Below, one piece after another: positions 36,303-47,100 of a DNA stretch of 64,000 nt. The notes under the pieces are model-generated. The model made no database searches, had not been told where the DNA came from, and saw only the letters and a list, made by a program, of their open reading frames with translations. Positions within the stretch are counted from its first letter, which is position 1, and every line of letters starts with the position of its first letter. Both the position numbers and the translations under genes were made by a program. This DNA is from Bifidobacterium sp. ESL0732 (lineage in GTDB: Bacteria > Actinomycetota > Actinomycetes > Actinomycetales > Bifidobacteriaceae). The stretch covers positions 2,232,001 through 2,296,000 of the forward strand of contig NZ_CP113920.1 in NCBI RefSeq assembly GCF_029395535.1, given 5' to 3'.

Positions 36303-36340
36303 CAATAACAAAATGAGCCCTGCGCTTGAATGCAGGGCTC
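36303..36340 (-). terminator. Terminator in the leader of the MHS transporter
   Basis: GAGCCCTGC (36332-36340 read on the minus strand) pairs perfectly with GCAGGGCTC across an 8-nt loop, followed by ATTTTGTTATTG. It sits between the short ORF at 36450-36521 and the transporter gene, about 260 bp before the latter. A second, weaker hairpin (GCCCTGCC with GGCGGGGC, 36409-36430) lies upstream and its arms resemble the terminator arms, so alternative pairing is possible. Confidence 0.75.
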
Positions 36341-36449
36341 AGAAAGCAATACGCTTCGATATTTGTTTTGAATATCACTATTCGTTCGACTGAACGATTT
36401 GCTTGCTTGCCCTGCCTTCATTGGCGGGGCTCAAGCTGAATGTGAAAAA

Positions 36450-36521
36450 TCAGGCCGCCAACGAAGACGGGCTAATAATTCGTGCAGATTGCGCATTAAA
36501 ACTCATCAATCCGTTCTTCAT
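36450..36521 (-). CDS. Leader-type short ORF (23 codons) ahead of MHS transporter
   Basis: An ATG preceded by a perfect AAAGGAGG with a 5-nt gap opens a 23-codon frame beginning MKNGLMSFNAQ and ending PSSLAA, then TGA. It is followed by two hairpins, the second of which is an intrinsic terminator. Such a strong ribosome site on so short a frame, followed by a terminator before the next gene, is the usual form of a translational attenuation leader peptide. Nothing in the sequence names the signal; there is no run of one amino acid. It could instead be a small functional protein. It is too short to be listed by standard gene callers. Confidence 0.6.
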   Translation of the reverse strand: MKNGLMSFNAQSARIISPSSLAA

Positions 36522-36770
36522 GGCGTCCTCCTTTCAACATTTACCAAGTTCTTTCGGGTTCGTGACCCGTTTAGTCAGTTACCATAGGCGCGGCTTGAGA
36601 TTAGAACCTCCATGAGTCTCACTATTTGGACAGTAAAGCCTATAAAGACGAAACCGCATCGGAATTGATAACCGGCCCATACGAACAGGGCTAAAGGCCT
36701 CGATAACGGCAGCAGATCAACAATTCCGCGGTGAATCTTGTAAAAGATGCATTCGCATCCTGCGCGCTTG
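36522..36770. other. Probable promoter region of the leader unit
   Basis: No gene is seen. The Shine-Dalgarno of the short ORF occupies 36527-36534, and the promoter of the leader transcript should lie within about 100 bp to the right. I could not pick -35 and -10 boxes with confidence. Confidence 0.4.
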
Positions 36771-36823
36771 CCAAAAATACTGGTGGGTTGGCCCGACTCA
36801 TAAGAATCGGGCCAACCCACCAG
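36771..36823 (-). terminator. Terminator of the first giant surface-protein gene
   Basis: A perfect 17-bp stem (36780-36796 with 36807-36823; GTGGGTTGGCCCGA core) with a 10-nt loop is followed on the minus strand by ATTTTTGG. It ends the giant gene 36897-43835. Confidence 0.9.
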
Positions 36824-36896
36824 CAGCCTTTCAAATCAGCGGTCTTTCCGGCAGCCGCGTATGAAACTCAGCTCGGCGCGACACTGGGAAACGCAA

Positions 36897-39800
36897 TCAA
36901 AGCATCCTATGCCGGACTTCAACATGCCGCGATGAACGGTGACAGGCAATCAGCACAGCCAGGGCCAGAGCCGCCGCCGCGATGGAAGCTATTGCCACGT
37001 AGGCGACACCCGCGCCGGTTTTGACCAGCTTTGGCTTGGCGGCCTGCGGCGCTGCGCCGTTCGGGCTCTGCACCGGATCCTTTTGCGGTTGGCTGGAATC
37101 GTGGGTCGGAGGCTGCGGCGTGTGCGGGTTGTTGTGGTCGGGACCAGGATCAGACGTGCCAGGATCGGAAGAGCCAGGATCGGCAGGCGCATTATAGGTA
37201 TTGGTCATCACGAATCCTTGTGCGGCGGCAACCTCGTTGGTCACGTCGCCACCCGCGCCGAAGGAATCGGCCTGAGCAACTTTGGCGGTGTTCGTGCTGT
37301 CGCCGTCAACGGACGTCGAACGTGAATCCTCTTGGAACTTGCCCACTGGGCCGTCCTCGGAAACCACGCAGGATGTCGTCTTGCCCATGTTCGTACCATT
37401 GCCGATACTCAGCGGAATGCCCGAAACCCGCGCAGTGTCATAATGCAGCCCGCTGGTCTTGTTCAGCGTGACGGCCTTGGCACCCGAACCATCAAAGGTG
37501 ATGGATTCGCCATCGGCATCCCTGCACGTGACCTTGCCCGTAATCCGTTGCGGGGCCTTTGCCGACGCCTTGGGACCGGCAACGCGCTTGGCGACCGAGA
37601 CCGAACCGGTGTCGACTCGCGTACCGACGCGCCTTGGGGTAATGGATTCCGCAGGCCCGCTTGTCGGATTGAAAATCAAGCCGAATTGCGCCCAGGCACG
37701 CTGCTGCCCGGCTGTAGTATCGAGCGAAGCGCCGTACGCATGCGTTCCCGACTCGGTTTTCGGCACATTGCGCGAAACGTAGGTGATATCCACGCCCTTG
37801 CCGGAGTCAAGATAACCCGTCGTGGAAGTGGTGAAGTCCAACGTCACACGCAGTGCGGTGACCTTTGACCAATCGGCGACGGAACCGCTTAGCGTCCAGT
37901 CGGTTGCGGCAGTGCAGGCATCGTTCGAACCCGGAGACGCTTGGCCAGGCAATCCGTTCCACGTCCCTTGGCAGGGATGCGCCGCAGTGGAAGCCTCGAT
38001 GATCGCTCCCGTCCCGGCGGGGGCGCCCACGACCTTGGGAGCCTCGGTGAGTTCCGGCCGATACATCGACTCGCGGCTGTCGTTCGTGGCCACATACTTA
38101 TCGCCGACGGTCGGCAGATCCTCGAAGTACTGGATACGGTCAAGGGTCGTGTTCCCTGCGTTGAAGGCACGCATCACCCAATGGTCCTTACCGCCTATCG
38201 CCGTATTGGCGGCGCAAGGCGCTCGATAATACTTCTTGCCGTCCAGCCCATCAAGCAAGGGGGTGCATGCCAGTGCGGAATCGCGCTGATTGACGGCACC
38301 GGTTCTTGCGCCGGCCACCGCCTGCACCACATAAACATTCTGGCCGCTCAAAGGCACGGTATGCGCATACACCCGCGCACCGTGGTTATTGGTGAAGGCA
38401 TCAAACAGGTCACCATAGCCGCCGTATGCCGACCCGTTTTCCGCCTCGGCACCGACCAGTTCCTCGACGGTGTCGGCTTTCACCGGGTTCTTGACGGGAA
38501 TGCCTATCGGAGAGCCGGCCTTTAATTCCAGCCAGATCCGAATCTGCGCCACTTCGCCCGGATACATGCGATTCTTGCCTTCCGGCCAGGTGAAGACCAC
38601 CTTGTCGGGATTACTGGAATCCACGGACGGTGCGGTGGTGAGCATGGCCGAACCCGGCGAACTGGAGACAACGCCAGGCGTGAACACGACCGGTGCCTCA
38701 GTGCGATCGTCGCCGCCCTCACCGGTGAAACGCAGGTTGGTCGGCAACTCGTCGACTACATCTTCAAGATCGAGATAGCCGACGCCCTTGTTCGAAATGA
38801 AGATATCCCATGGCACCATCTTGCCGGAATGAATCGAGCCATAGCCGTTGCCCACGAATTCGCTCAAGCCGAGCTTCACATCGCCAGCGGACCACGAGGG
38901 ATCAGCCTGCGCCATGGCCTCATGGCGACGGCCGTTGGCATACATCGTGGTGCTTTCGACATACGAGGTAACGATATTGGTGGCGTTACCGGGGAAGGTG
39001 ACCTTGGCGTTGCTTCCACGCACCTTCTTGCGCAGTTTCACGCGATATTTCACACTGGCGTTCCAAGAGGCTCCCGAAGACGAGAACAGCTTGACTTGGC
39101 CGCCCACGGTATTGTCGAAGGACGCACGGATGCCTTGTACGTCGCCGTATTGCGTAGTGTCGATCGGTAAGTCATAGGACGGCGTGGCAACCGATTGTTT
39201 GGCCTGCCAATCGCCATCTTTCCACGCCATGGCACCACCCGTGCCAAACGGCCCATACACGCCGATCTTCACACGCGTCGCGCCGAGCGGGAAGGTCACC
39301 TCATCCAGACCCCGGAAATCGAGATTGGCCCAGAACCTGCTGGTCTTGTGCTCCGTATTGGCCTCATCCGTGAAGCCCTGCCCGTCAGGCTGGCTGGTGA
39401 TGGTGACTTTGGTGGGCGAAAGCGTCGCACGGTGCGGATCCGCGTAAGCGTCCACGCTTGCACCGCTGAAGGTCACCGTCTGTTCGGCGGGATTGACTTC
39501 GGTGACCGCTTGCGGCGTGATGGTCTCTGTGGCCTTGGTCCTCACGTCGCCCGCGGTGTAGGTGACGGTTCCGAACTCACGGCTGCCGGCCTTCTTATCG
39601 CTTGCGAGAACCGGGTCGTAGGTCTGCGCGGTGAACCCGTTCTTCTTCTCCAGCTTCTGCGGCGCATCTTTGTCCGGGGCGAACGGCTCGCCGGTGTCAC
39701 GCAGCGTGCTGCGCACCTGCGTGCTGGCTACGACCTCGAGCGAGAGGTCATGGGGAATCGTACCACCGGTGACCTCGGGATTCTTGCCTCGGAACGTGAC

Positions 39801-42800
39801 GGAAACGCCGACCACATCCTTCAACTCCTCGACGCTCATTTGAGTCGCTGCAGTCACATTGGTCTTGGTCGTACTGAATCTGTTGCTCATGGGCTGGCTG
39901 TCGTCATAGTGCAGCAGCCATACCACCGAGTCATCGAAGGAAACGTGGTTCTCAAGCGGATCGCCTTGTGCAAAGTGTTGATTCCATGATAGATATCGGG
40001 CAAGCACTTGGATTTTCGTGAGATTCTGACGGTTGAAGATATTGGGCAAATCGCTGCCCTGATCCAGCTTACCGGTATCGAGACCGACGTAGCGGGCGAA
40101 AGGATCGCCTTCGGCGTTCGCCGGTGTCGGATCATCCATATAGCACGTTCCACCTGAAGCCTTGCATTCCGAAGGCAGGGTTACACGCACGTACGAAGCT
40201 TGGGCTTGGGAGGTGTTCTTTGCTATATACGAATACGCCCTACTCGGATACGTGCCACCCGTGCCATACGGAGGTATTACAATATCTTTATCGGCAGGCG
40301 TGCTAAGGCTGATCGATGGATCGTAGTTGTAAATGGTCATCTTGCCCTCGCCGACCGCATAATGAACGTGGGTCGAAGAAGTTACCGGAACGGTGGCGTA
40401 GGCTTTGATACTGTCCGTCAACGGAACCGAAGTGATGTCGCCGCCCGACTGCTCTTCCGACTTGGCATGACCGGTAACGAAATCGCTCAAATCACGTGAC
40501 CCGGCCTTGCCGCGCTTCTTATTGCGCAACTGCCAGATGGACGGGAAGTCGCGGATGAATGCACACGTCGAGACCACACCCGAGCCGGGCAACGGGGCGA
40601 ACATATCGGTATGATCGGCTCTCGCATTCGTACGGGCGGTATCGTTGGGAACCACGGTGATGCGGAACCCTGTGTTCTTATACGTGTCCGCTTTGCCCGG
40701 CAACGTCTCATCGACATTGGGCGCAGCGACGACATTGGCAAGAGGATTGGCACCTATGTCGGTATAATCCATACCCTTGAATGAGCCATCGGTTTCCTGC
40801 CACGAGCCACCGGGTGCCGAAACCTCATGCCAATCGCTATCCGAGTAGAGCTCCACCTTGGTGATCGTGTCATACTTCAGGCACCAGGCATTGGTATATG
40901 CCGAGGCGTTTACGGTGCTGATTCCGGGGATAAGCAACAGGTTGAAGTCCTCCGACCAACTGGCGTCGTTCTTAACCGTCACCGTCGCCTGCTTCATCCC
41001 GTCGTTCACACTCCACCGGGCATGAGCGGTCGTTGCATCTCCGGATTGCGCAGCGATGCTGTCCATGGAGCCACCGAAGTCTTCATAGTGGCCGAGGCCA
41101 CTGACCCTGGTGTGCGTGAAGTCGAGTTGTATCCAGCCGTTCTCGTTAACAATCGGGTTGGTCGGAACCTCATCCGGCAAGTGCACAGGATCAGAGGGCG
41201 GGGCTGTTTGAGGATAGACCATAATAGCGCCGGATGCGCCACTTTCGTCCGCAGATTTGACTGCGGTGGTGTCATCGGCCTCGCCTTCAGCAACTGCGGT
41301 AACATTGCCTTTTTGACCGGCAGCCGTTCCGAAATATCCCGTCGCATTCTGCTTTCCGTCGTCTGCCTTATCCGTCTCTTTCGTAGAATCGCTGCGAAGC
41401 TTTTGCCGCGCGGTAAAGCCCAAGTACTGCGACATCACATTCTGGTCATTGAATGTCGTGCCCGAGCCTGCGGTGAACACGAATCTGATGCCGGTAACAT
41501 CTTCCACACTGGATGAGACCCCGGCAAGAGCAGTAGCGAAGTCGCCATTATTCTTTTCCAAGAAGTAGCTTGTTGACCGGGCCGCGTTGGTGATGATGGT
41601 TTTCCATCCGGCGGACGTCAATACCGAAACCGTGACGCCGACGTTGGCGGGAATCTGCGTGGCCCGGATGGAAGTGAGGTTGAAGCCGTTCCAAAAGCCA
41701 TCCGCCTCTTTGGACGAGGCAGTCGTGATGGCGCCCGTATCGGCATTGGCGCTCTTCAGCGACCATGAATCCTCGACGGTCAGCTTATTCGGCCTGATAT
41801 AGGCATTGTCACTGCCGAAACTGCTGTGCAGCTGCGCGATCACCGTTTGGCCGGGACGCGCGCTCCCTTTAGGCCTCACATCCTTGCCTACCGAGACATG
41901 GGTCTTCGGCTTTGTCAACGTCAGCTTGCCTGCTGAGCCAGCCGTGGCCTCCGTATTATTGGCAGCCGTGACCTTGGCGACGACGTTGGCCGCGAAATCA
42001 TGCTTGCCCGTGCTATCGAAATTGATGCCGCTGTCATGACCCTTGGTGTGCACATTGTATTCCAGAGTGACGGCCGCCGTAGGCGTGATAAGATTCTGCC
42101 CATTGCTGGTCCAGAAGACCGCATCAAACGACTTGATCTTGGCGTTCCCCGTAGGCGAAGCCGGCCTGGCACCATTGGCGAATTGCGCGCTCTGATCTCC
42201 ACCGGTCAACAGATGGTAGACGATCTTGCCCCTATCAGCGCCCGCAGGGTAGTCCACCGCCCCGCTGAAGCCGCCGAAGGTCACGTCCGCGTTGAAGATA
42301 TCTGATGCGTTGCCATCCTTGTCTTTTGCGGTGGAAACCTCTAACCGCTTGACGGCGGCACCGGTGTTTTCGGCGGTGATGGTGGCCTTCGTGTTGTTGC
42401 CTGCGGGAGAGGGGTTCGGGCTGAACGCCTGATTGACCGCGACCTCCAGCTTCGCCGCGGTAAGCATGAACTTGGTGCTGGCGGACGCGGGGGCCTTTGC
42501 CACAGACGATGTCACGTTGCCTTTGGAAACCGTGACGTCCTCTGTGCCGTCCACGGTGATCGAATGCGCGATGTCGTCGAGCCGGACGTTCGAATCGTTA
42601 CGGTCCGTCGCACGCATCTTGAGTCCGAGGTCCAAGGACGCACTTGCGCCGGCGGCCATGTCACCGGTGAAGATGAACCGCAATCCGGCGACTTCCGTCT
42701 TGTTCATGCCGTTCGGCAAGGCAAAATTTGCGTCTGCCGTACCCTGCGTCCAGACCCACTGATCGTCGGATTTCACGTAAGCGTCGACTTCAACGGCCGT

Positions 42801-43835
42801 AGCGCCCGGCAGCGCGTCAGCAGCCGAGCTCGTAGGCAAAGTGTCCAAATCGAAAATGCGGAAGGGGTTGTCGTCAGCGAGACTTGCTGCACCGGCCGCC
42901 GAAGCCGAAGCCTGCGGCTCCTGCATGGTGAACTTGTCGACCCTGAGCGTCGACTCGTTCTTCGCGCCGAGGGCCAGACCCACGTTCCGGCCGGTAGCAT
43001 ATTCGCCGCCAGTAGGCGTGAATGCAGCCGTGGCGGAAGCCTTCAAATCGACGGGTGCCTGCACCCTCACCGAAGCCGTGCGCGTCACCGAATCGGCATC
43101 ATCAGCCGTGGCCTTGGCCGTGTTCGTGACCGTCTTGCCGTTGACGGGATTGTCCGCGGTGAAATTGCCGGGAACCCTCAACCCGAGTGTCACCGTGCCG
43201 GTGCTGCCCGCATCCATGCCGACCTTGCCACCATCAAGACCATACGTCGGAGTAATCGTCACGGAAGTATCAGTATTGACACGCGTAGGCTTCGTGCCGT
43301 GCAAATCGTTCCCGCCTTGCTTCCAATCGACGGTGGCGGTGTAAGTGGTGGCCCCCGACCCCAAGGCGACGTCGAAACCTTCGATGCTGAAACCGTTCAG
43401 GCCATTGGGCAATTTGTCTTCAAGCTTCACATTGACGCAGGCACTCTGCTGGCATTGCAACGACATCACGTATTGGAACTGGTCGCCGGGCTTCAACGCC
43501 TGGGGGTCGGCTCCGGAAATGCCCTGAACCGTTTTAGTCAACGACAGCGCCGCGGAGCCGTCGGCGTATGCCGGAACGATTGCGCCTGCGAACAGCGTCG
43601 CGAATGCGGCCGTGCCGCAGGCGAAAGCTTTGAGCGCACGCCTCAGCCGACCCCTGAAAGTGCGACCACTACCACCAGTTCGATTGTTATAGGCTCCGTT
43701 ACCGCCGGCATTTTCCAGAACACTCGATTCCGTTGCCTCGACTCCGGATACATGGCCATGCGACCGTTTACCGCATGCCTCGTGACGCGTATGCCAGCCG
43801 TTCAAGAAACTCACCTGTCTGCTCTCTTTCCGCAT
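36897..43835 (-). CDS. Giant cell-surface protein 1 (~2312 residues, LVKTG sorting signal)
   Basis: A giant, secreted, mainly beta-rich protein. A long basic N-terminal leader of about 75 residues precedes a hydrophobic signal segment (LKAFACGTAAFATLFAGAIV, cut near AYADG). Many repeated isopeptide or DUF11-like beta modules follow, of which one shared with giant 2 is YLDLEDVVDELPTNLRFTGEG near residue 1680. Near the C-terminus a Cys-containing module (CRDADGESITFDGSGAKAV) resembles DUF5979, and Pro/Asp/Ser/Gly-rich linker residues precede LVKTG, a hydrophobic helix and a basic tail. LVKTG has Val in place of Pro of LPXTG. Start: ATG 43835, or TTG four codons earlier; the ribosome site is weak. 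It is tandem to, and 36% or so by eye similar in parts to, the next gene. Confidence 0.85.
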   Translation of the reverse strand: MRKESRQVSFLNGWHTRHEACGKRSHGHVSGVEATESSVLENAGGNGAYNNRTGGSGRTFRGRLRRALKAFACGTAAFATLFAGAIVPAYADGSAALSLTKTVQGISGADPQALKPGDQFQYVMSLQCQQSACVNVKLEDKLPNGLNGFSIEGFDVALGSGATTYTATVDWKQGGNDLHGTKPTRVNTDTSVTITPTYGLDGGKVGMDAGSTGTVTLGLRVPGNFTADNPVNGKTVTNTAKATADDADSVTRTASVRVQAPVDLKASATAAFTPTGGEYATGRNVGLALGAKNESTLRVDKFTMQEPQASASAAGAASLADDNPFRIFDLDTLPTSSAADALPGATAVEVDAYVKSDDQWVWTQGTADANFALPNGMNKTEVAGLRFIFTGDMAAGASASLDLGLKMRATDRNDSNVRLDDIAHSITVDGTEDVTVSKGNVTSSVAKAPASASTKFMLTAAKLEVAVNQAFSPNPSPAGNNTKATITAENTGAAVKRLEVSTAKDKDGNASDIFNADVTFGGFSGAVDYPAGADRGKIVYHLLTGGDQSAQFANGARPASPTGNAKIKSFDAVFWTSNGQNLITPTAAVTLEYNVHTKGHDSGINFDSTGKHDFAANVVAKVTAANNTEATAGSAGKLTLTKPKTHVSVGKDVRPKGSARPGQTVIAQLHSSFGSDNAYIRPNKLTVEDSWSLKSANADTGAITTASSKEADGFWNGFNLTSIRATQIPANVGVTVSVLTSAGWKTIITNAARSTSYFLEKNNGDFATALAGVSSSVEDVTGIRFVFTAGSGTTFNDQNVMSQYLGFTARQKLRSDSTKETDKADDGKQNATGYFGTAAGQKGNVTAVAEGEADDTTAVKSADESGASGAIMVYPQTAPPSDPVHLPDEVPTNPIVNENGWIQLDFTHTRVSGLGHYEDFGGSMDSIAAQSGDATTAHARWSVNDGMKQATVTVKNDASWSEDFNLLLIPGISTVNASAYTNAWCLKYDTITKVELYSDSDWHEVSAPGGSWQETDGSFKGMDYTDIGANPLANVVAAPNVDETLPGKADTYKNTGFRITVVPNDTARTNARADHTDMFAPLPGSGVVSTCAFIRDFPSIWQLRNKKRGKAGSRDLSDFVTGHAKSEEQSGGDITSVPLTDSIKAYATVPVTSSTHVHYAVGEGKMTIYNYDPSISLSTPADKDIVIPPYGTGGTYPSRAYSYIAKNTSQAQASYVRVTLPSECKASGGTCYMDDPTPANAEGDPFARYVGLDTGKLDQGSDLPNIFNRQNLTKIQVLARYLSWNQHFAQGDPLENHVSFDDSVVWLLHYDDSQPMSNRFSTTKTNVTAATQMSVEELKDVVGVSVTFRGKNPEVTGGTIPHDLSLEVVASTQVRSTLRDTGEPFAPDKDAPQKLEKKNGFTAQTYDPVLASDKKAGSREFGTVTYTAGDVRTKATETITPQAVTEVNPAEQTVTFSGASVDAYADPHRATLSPTKVTITSQPDGQGFTDEANTEHKTSRFWANLDFRGLDEVTFPLGATRVKIGVYGPFGTGGAMAWKDGDWQAKQSVATPSYDLPIDTTQYGDVQGIRASFDNTVGGQVKLFSSSGASWNASVKYRVKLRKKVRGSNAKVTFPGNATNIVTSYVESTTMYANGRRHEAMAQADPSWSAGDVKLGLSEFVGNGYGSIHSGKMVPWDIFISNKGVGYLDLEDVVDELPTNLRFTGEGGDDRTEAPVVFTPGVVSSSPGSAMLTTAPSVDSSNPDKVVFTWPEGKNRMYPGEVAQIRIWLELKAGSPIGIPVKNPVKADTVEELVGAEAENGSAYGGYGDLFDAFTNNHGARVYAHTVPLSGQNVYVVQAVAGARTGAVNQRDSALACTPLLDGLDGKKYYRAPCAANTAIGGKDHWVMRAFNAGNTTLDRIQYFEDLPTVGDKYVATNDSRESMYRPELTEAPKVVGAPAGTGAIIEASTAAHPCQGTWNGLPGQASPGSNDACTAATDWTLSGSVADWSKVTALRVTLDFTTSTTGYLDSGKGVDITYVSRNVPKTESGTHAYGASLDTTAGQQRAWAQFGLIFNPTSGPAESITPRRVGTRVDTGSVSVAKRVAGPKASAKAPQRITGKVTCRDADGESITFDGSGAKAVTLNKTSGLHYDTARVSGIPLSIGNGTNMGKTTSCVVSEDGPVGKFQEDSRSTSVDGDSTNTAKVAQADSFGAGGDVTNEVAAAQGFVMTNTYNAPADPGSSDPGTSDPGPDHNNPHTPQPPTHDSSQPQKDPVQSPNGAAPQAAKPKLVKTGAGVAYVAIASIAAAALALAVLIACHRSSRHVEVRHRML

Positions 43836-43959
43836 TTTCTTGCCCAACCGACCATGAATGCCACGACTTCAAATAAAGCGGCCATCTCTGGAATGCAGGC
43901 AATGAAACATATCCACTATCAACGATAGACCAAAATGCATTACGTGGTCTTATTTACGG

Positions 43960-43992
43960 ATGACCGGTAACAAGCAAAAGGTAAACGGTCAT
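43960..43992. promoter_or_regulatory. Dyad upstream of giant gene 1
   Basis: ATGACCG (43960-43966) and CGGTCAT (43986-43992) form an inverted repeat with a 19-nt centre, about 130 bp before the start codon. A possible operator or hairpin; not recognised. Confidence 0.3.
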
Positions 43993-44118
43993 ATATTGCG
44001 GATAAAGATAATTCAATAGTCTATATTATGAATTATGACTATTTATCGCATGGCACTAACTTTGACATCACAGGCAATCACGCAACATAGATATTGGCGA
44101 TACGAAGACAACACGGCA

Positions 44119-44152
44119 AAGGTCGGGTACGAATCTAATCGTGCCCGGCCTT
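44119..44152 (-). terminator. Terminator of giant surface-protein gene 2
   Basis: AAGGTCGGGTACGA (44119-44132) pairs with TCGTGCCCGGCCTT (44139-44152), 14 bp with two wobble pairs and a 6-nt loop, just after the giant gene 2 stop on the minus strand. There is no long T tract. Confidence 0.7.
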
Positions 44153-44175
44153 AGGAACCGACCTTCAACTATCTA

Positions 44176-47100
44176 TCAGGCGCCGACTTCACCGCCTTGA
44201 GAGCCGTCACTACCTTTGCCATCGGCGGCCGCGGATTGCGCCGCAGGAGTCGATGGGTCGTCAGTGGTTGGCAAGTCGCCAGAGGCTGGCGAATCATCGG
44301 GATCTTGAGGATCGCCGGAAGTCGCGTCACTCTCATCGCCACCCGTCGAGCGACGACGCATGTAGAGGATTATGGCACCACCGGCGAGCAGGATCACAAT
44401 CAGCACGACGATACCCGCGATTGCGGCACCGGTCTCGGCCATCGAAGGCTTGTCGCGGAAGACGTCGGTGATAGTCACCGTGTTCTTGCCCGCTGCCTCG
44501 ACCACCGTCACATCGCCGTTCGCCGGATCAATCGACGTGGAATCCGCACCGGCCGAATCGGTTTGCGCGACCGTGCAATGCGCGCCGAGCAGGATGTCGT
44601 TGAGCGTTGTGCTGTAGCCGTTTCCAGCGTTCAGGATAAACGTGCCGTCGCCACCCAAGTCAATCGGGGTCGGCTTGCCATCGCGTTGGTAAGTGCACGT
44701 GGCTTTGATCTTGAACGGACCGTTGCCACGCGAGCGAACGGCGTTTTCGTCGCCGGTACGCTTGAGCACAATCGGCACTTGGCTGACATCGTATCTATCA
44801 GCTTCGGCGACGGTAATGCCGCTCAGATCGTTGACCAAAGTCGGGACGCCGGGCTTGGCCCCCTCGGGAAGTGTGGGGTCATCGGCACTGTTGGAACCGG
44901 AGGTCAAACCGCTGGACCCACTAGGACTGCTCGGCGTGCCGGGAGCGCTGGAACTACCGCTAGCTGCCGCATCGGCAGCACTGGCCTGAGCGATCGTGGC
45001 AATGGTCACCTTGCCGTTCTCCGGCAGGAATACGTGCTTGGTAGCGCCCGCATCGGTCAGCTGGGTGACAGTGCACTGCGTGCCCGCTGGGAAGACTCCG
45101 AAACTCTTGTTGGACGTTCCAGCGAGATCGAACTTCTCGTCAAGCAACTGCTGACCGCGATAATCGCAGACCGCCTTGAAACCGACGGGAACCTTGCCGT
45201 AGCGCGAAGCGCCGGCCCCGGAAACCGCACGGCTGACGGTGAGCGTGCCCGCATCGTAATGGTTGGTCACCGTGGTGGCCACCAGATGCGCGATGTCTCC
45301 GGCGCTGCCGTTGCCGACGCGAACGCTCGCGCTGCCGTTGGCATTGTCAGTGACGTTGGTTCCGGTGAATGCCGTCCTATCGGCAGCAGACGTATCGGTT
45401 TCGGTAATGGTACAGGTGGAATTGGCCGGAATCGTATCGGAAGGGGCGCTCCAAGTCTGGCCGTCGCTCAAGGTGAAGGAAACACTTTCGTCACGACCGC
45501 CGTTGAACTTGACCGCCTGACCGTCGCTGGTCTTGCAGACCGCCTTGAAGTCGAACGGGCCAAGCTTGCCCTTGTCGGCGTGGGTGTCGACCCTCTTGGT
45601 GACGCTCAGGCCGGAATAACGGTAGGTATTGGTGATCTTCGCGGATTGGGCCGGGGCCACCACGTTGGTGGGATTGCCGGAACCGTCGAGAGTGTCGGAA
45701 TCGATGATATTCATCGTATGGGAATCACTGGTGTTGTTGTCACCATTGACGCTCACGGCACGCTCGGTCTCACCGAACTTGCCAAGCTGACCGTCCTCGG
45801 AAATCGTGCAGACGGTATAGCCAGCACCAGATCCATCGACGCTCAGCGGGATATTCGCAAGTCTTCCGGAAGCATACGTACCGTCAATCTGCTTGTTGAG
45901 CGTAACCAAACCGTGGCTTTGACCACCGAAAAGCATCGCTTCGCCATCCGCGTCCTTGCAGGTAACGGATGCGCGAACCTCCTGTGGGGTATACGCGGTC
46001 GCTGCGGCACCGCCCACGGCCTTGTCGACCTTGAGCGAACCGGTTTCGATGCGCGTGCCAAAACGTTCCGGCGCGAAGGGATGCATCGAGTCGTCGGCCG
46101 AGGTGTAAAGGATGCCGAACTGGCCCCAAGCCTCCTGCACGCCGGCCGTCTGGTCGAGTGAGACCGGAACCGTTGGATCGGAATCGTCCGCGAGCGTTCC
46201 GGGAGACGAAGCTGGGACGTTCTTGGACGTGTAGGTAACGTCCGCACCCTTGCCGGGAAGAAGCCCGCCACCAGACACTCGTGTGAAATCAAGCGTTACA
46301 CGAAGGCCGGTGACTTTGGACCAATCCGTTACGGCGCTGCTATCGACCCAAGTCGAGGTCGAACAGGATGTGCTCGCAGGCGAGATGGAATGGCCGGGCA
46401 ATGTGCTCCACGTGCCCACGCAAGGCGAGGTGTCGGTGGAAGCCTCAATGGTTGTACTCGTGCCAGCCGGCTCACCTACAACTTTCGGAACCCCAGTGAG
46501 CTCAGGCCGGTAAGTGGAACCGCGGTAAGAGTTGCTGGCCGCCACGCGCTTGTCGTGCTTGGCAGGCAGTTGCTCAAAGAATTGGACCCTCGTTTCCGTC
46601 GTGGTGCCGGCGTTGATCATGTGTAGCACCCAGTCGTCTTTGCCGCCGACAGCGGTATTGGCACGACAGGGCGTGCGGTAATAGTTCTGGCCATCAAGCG
46701 CGGTAAGGGTCGGGTTGCAGGTCTGGGCTGGGTCAAGCGTATTGATTGCGCCCGACTTGCTGCCCTTCACGCCACCGATGACATAGACGTTTTCGCCGCT
46801 GGATGGGGTAACGAAAGCCGTTACCTTACCGCCGATAGTGCGGCCACTATCTCTCTCCCTGACCGGATCGACCGAGTTGGGATAACCGCTGACAAACCAC
46901 AAATCTCTCAAAAGATTCTTGGTGGTGACCGTGACAGGCAGCCTAACATTCGCGCCCGCTGTCGCACCCGGCTGTACTTCCAGCCAAATGGTCATTTTCA
47001 CCACTTCGCCCGGCAGCATGCGGCTCTTGCCTTCCGGCCAACTGAACACAAGCTTCCTTGGGTTGCTGGAATCCAGCGTCGGAGCGGTATTGAGCATGCC

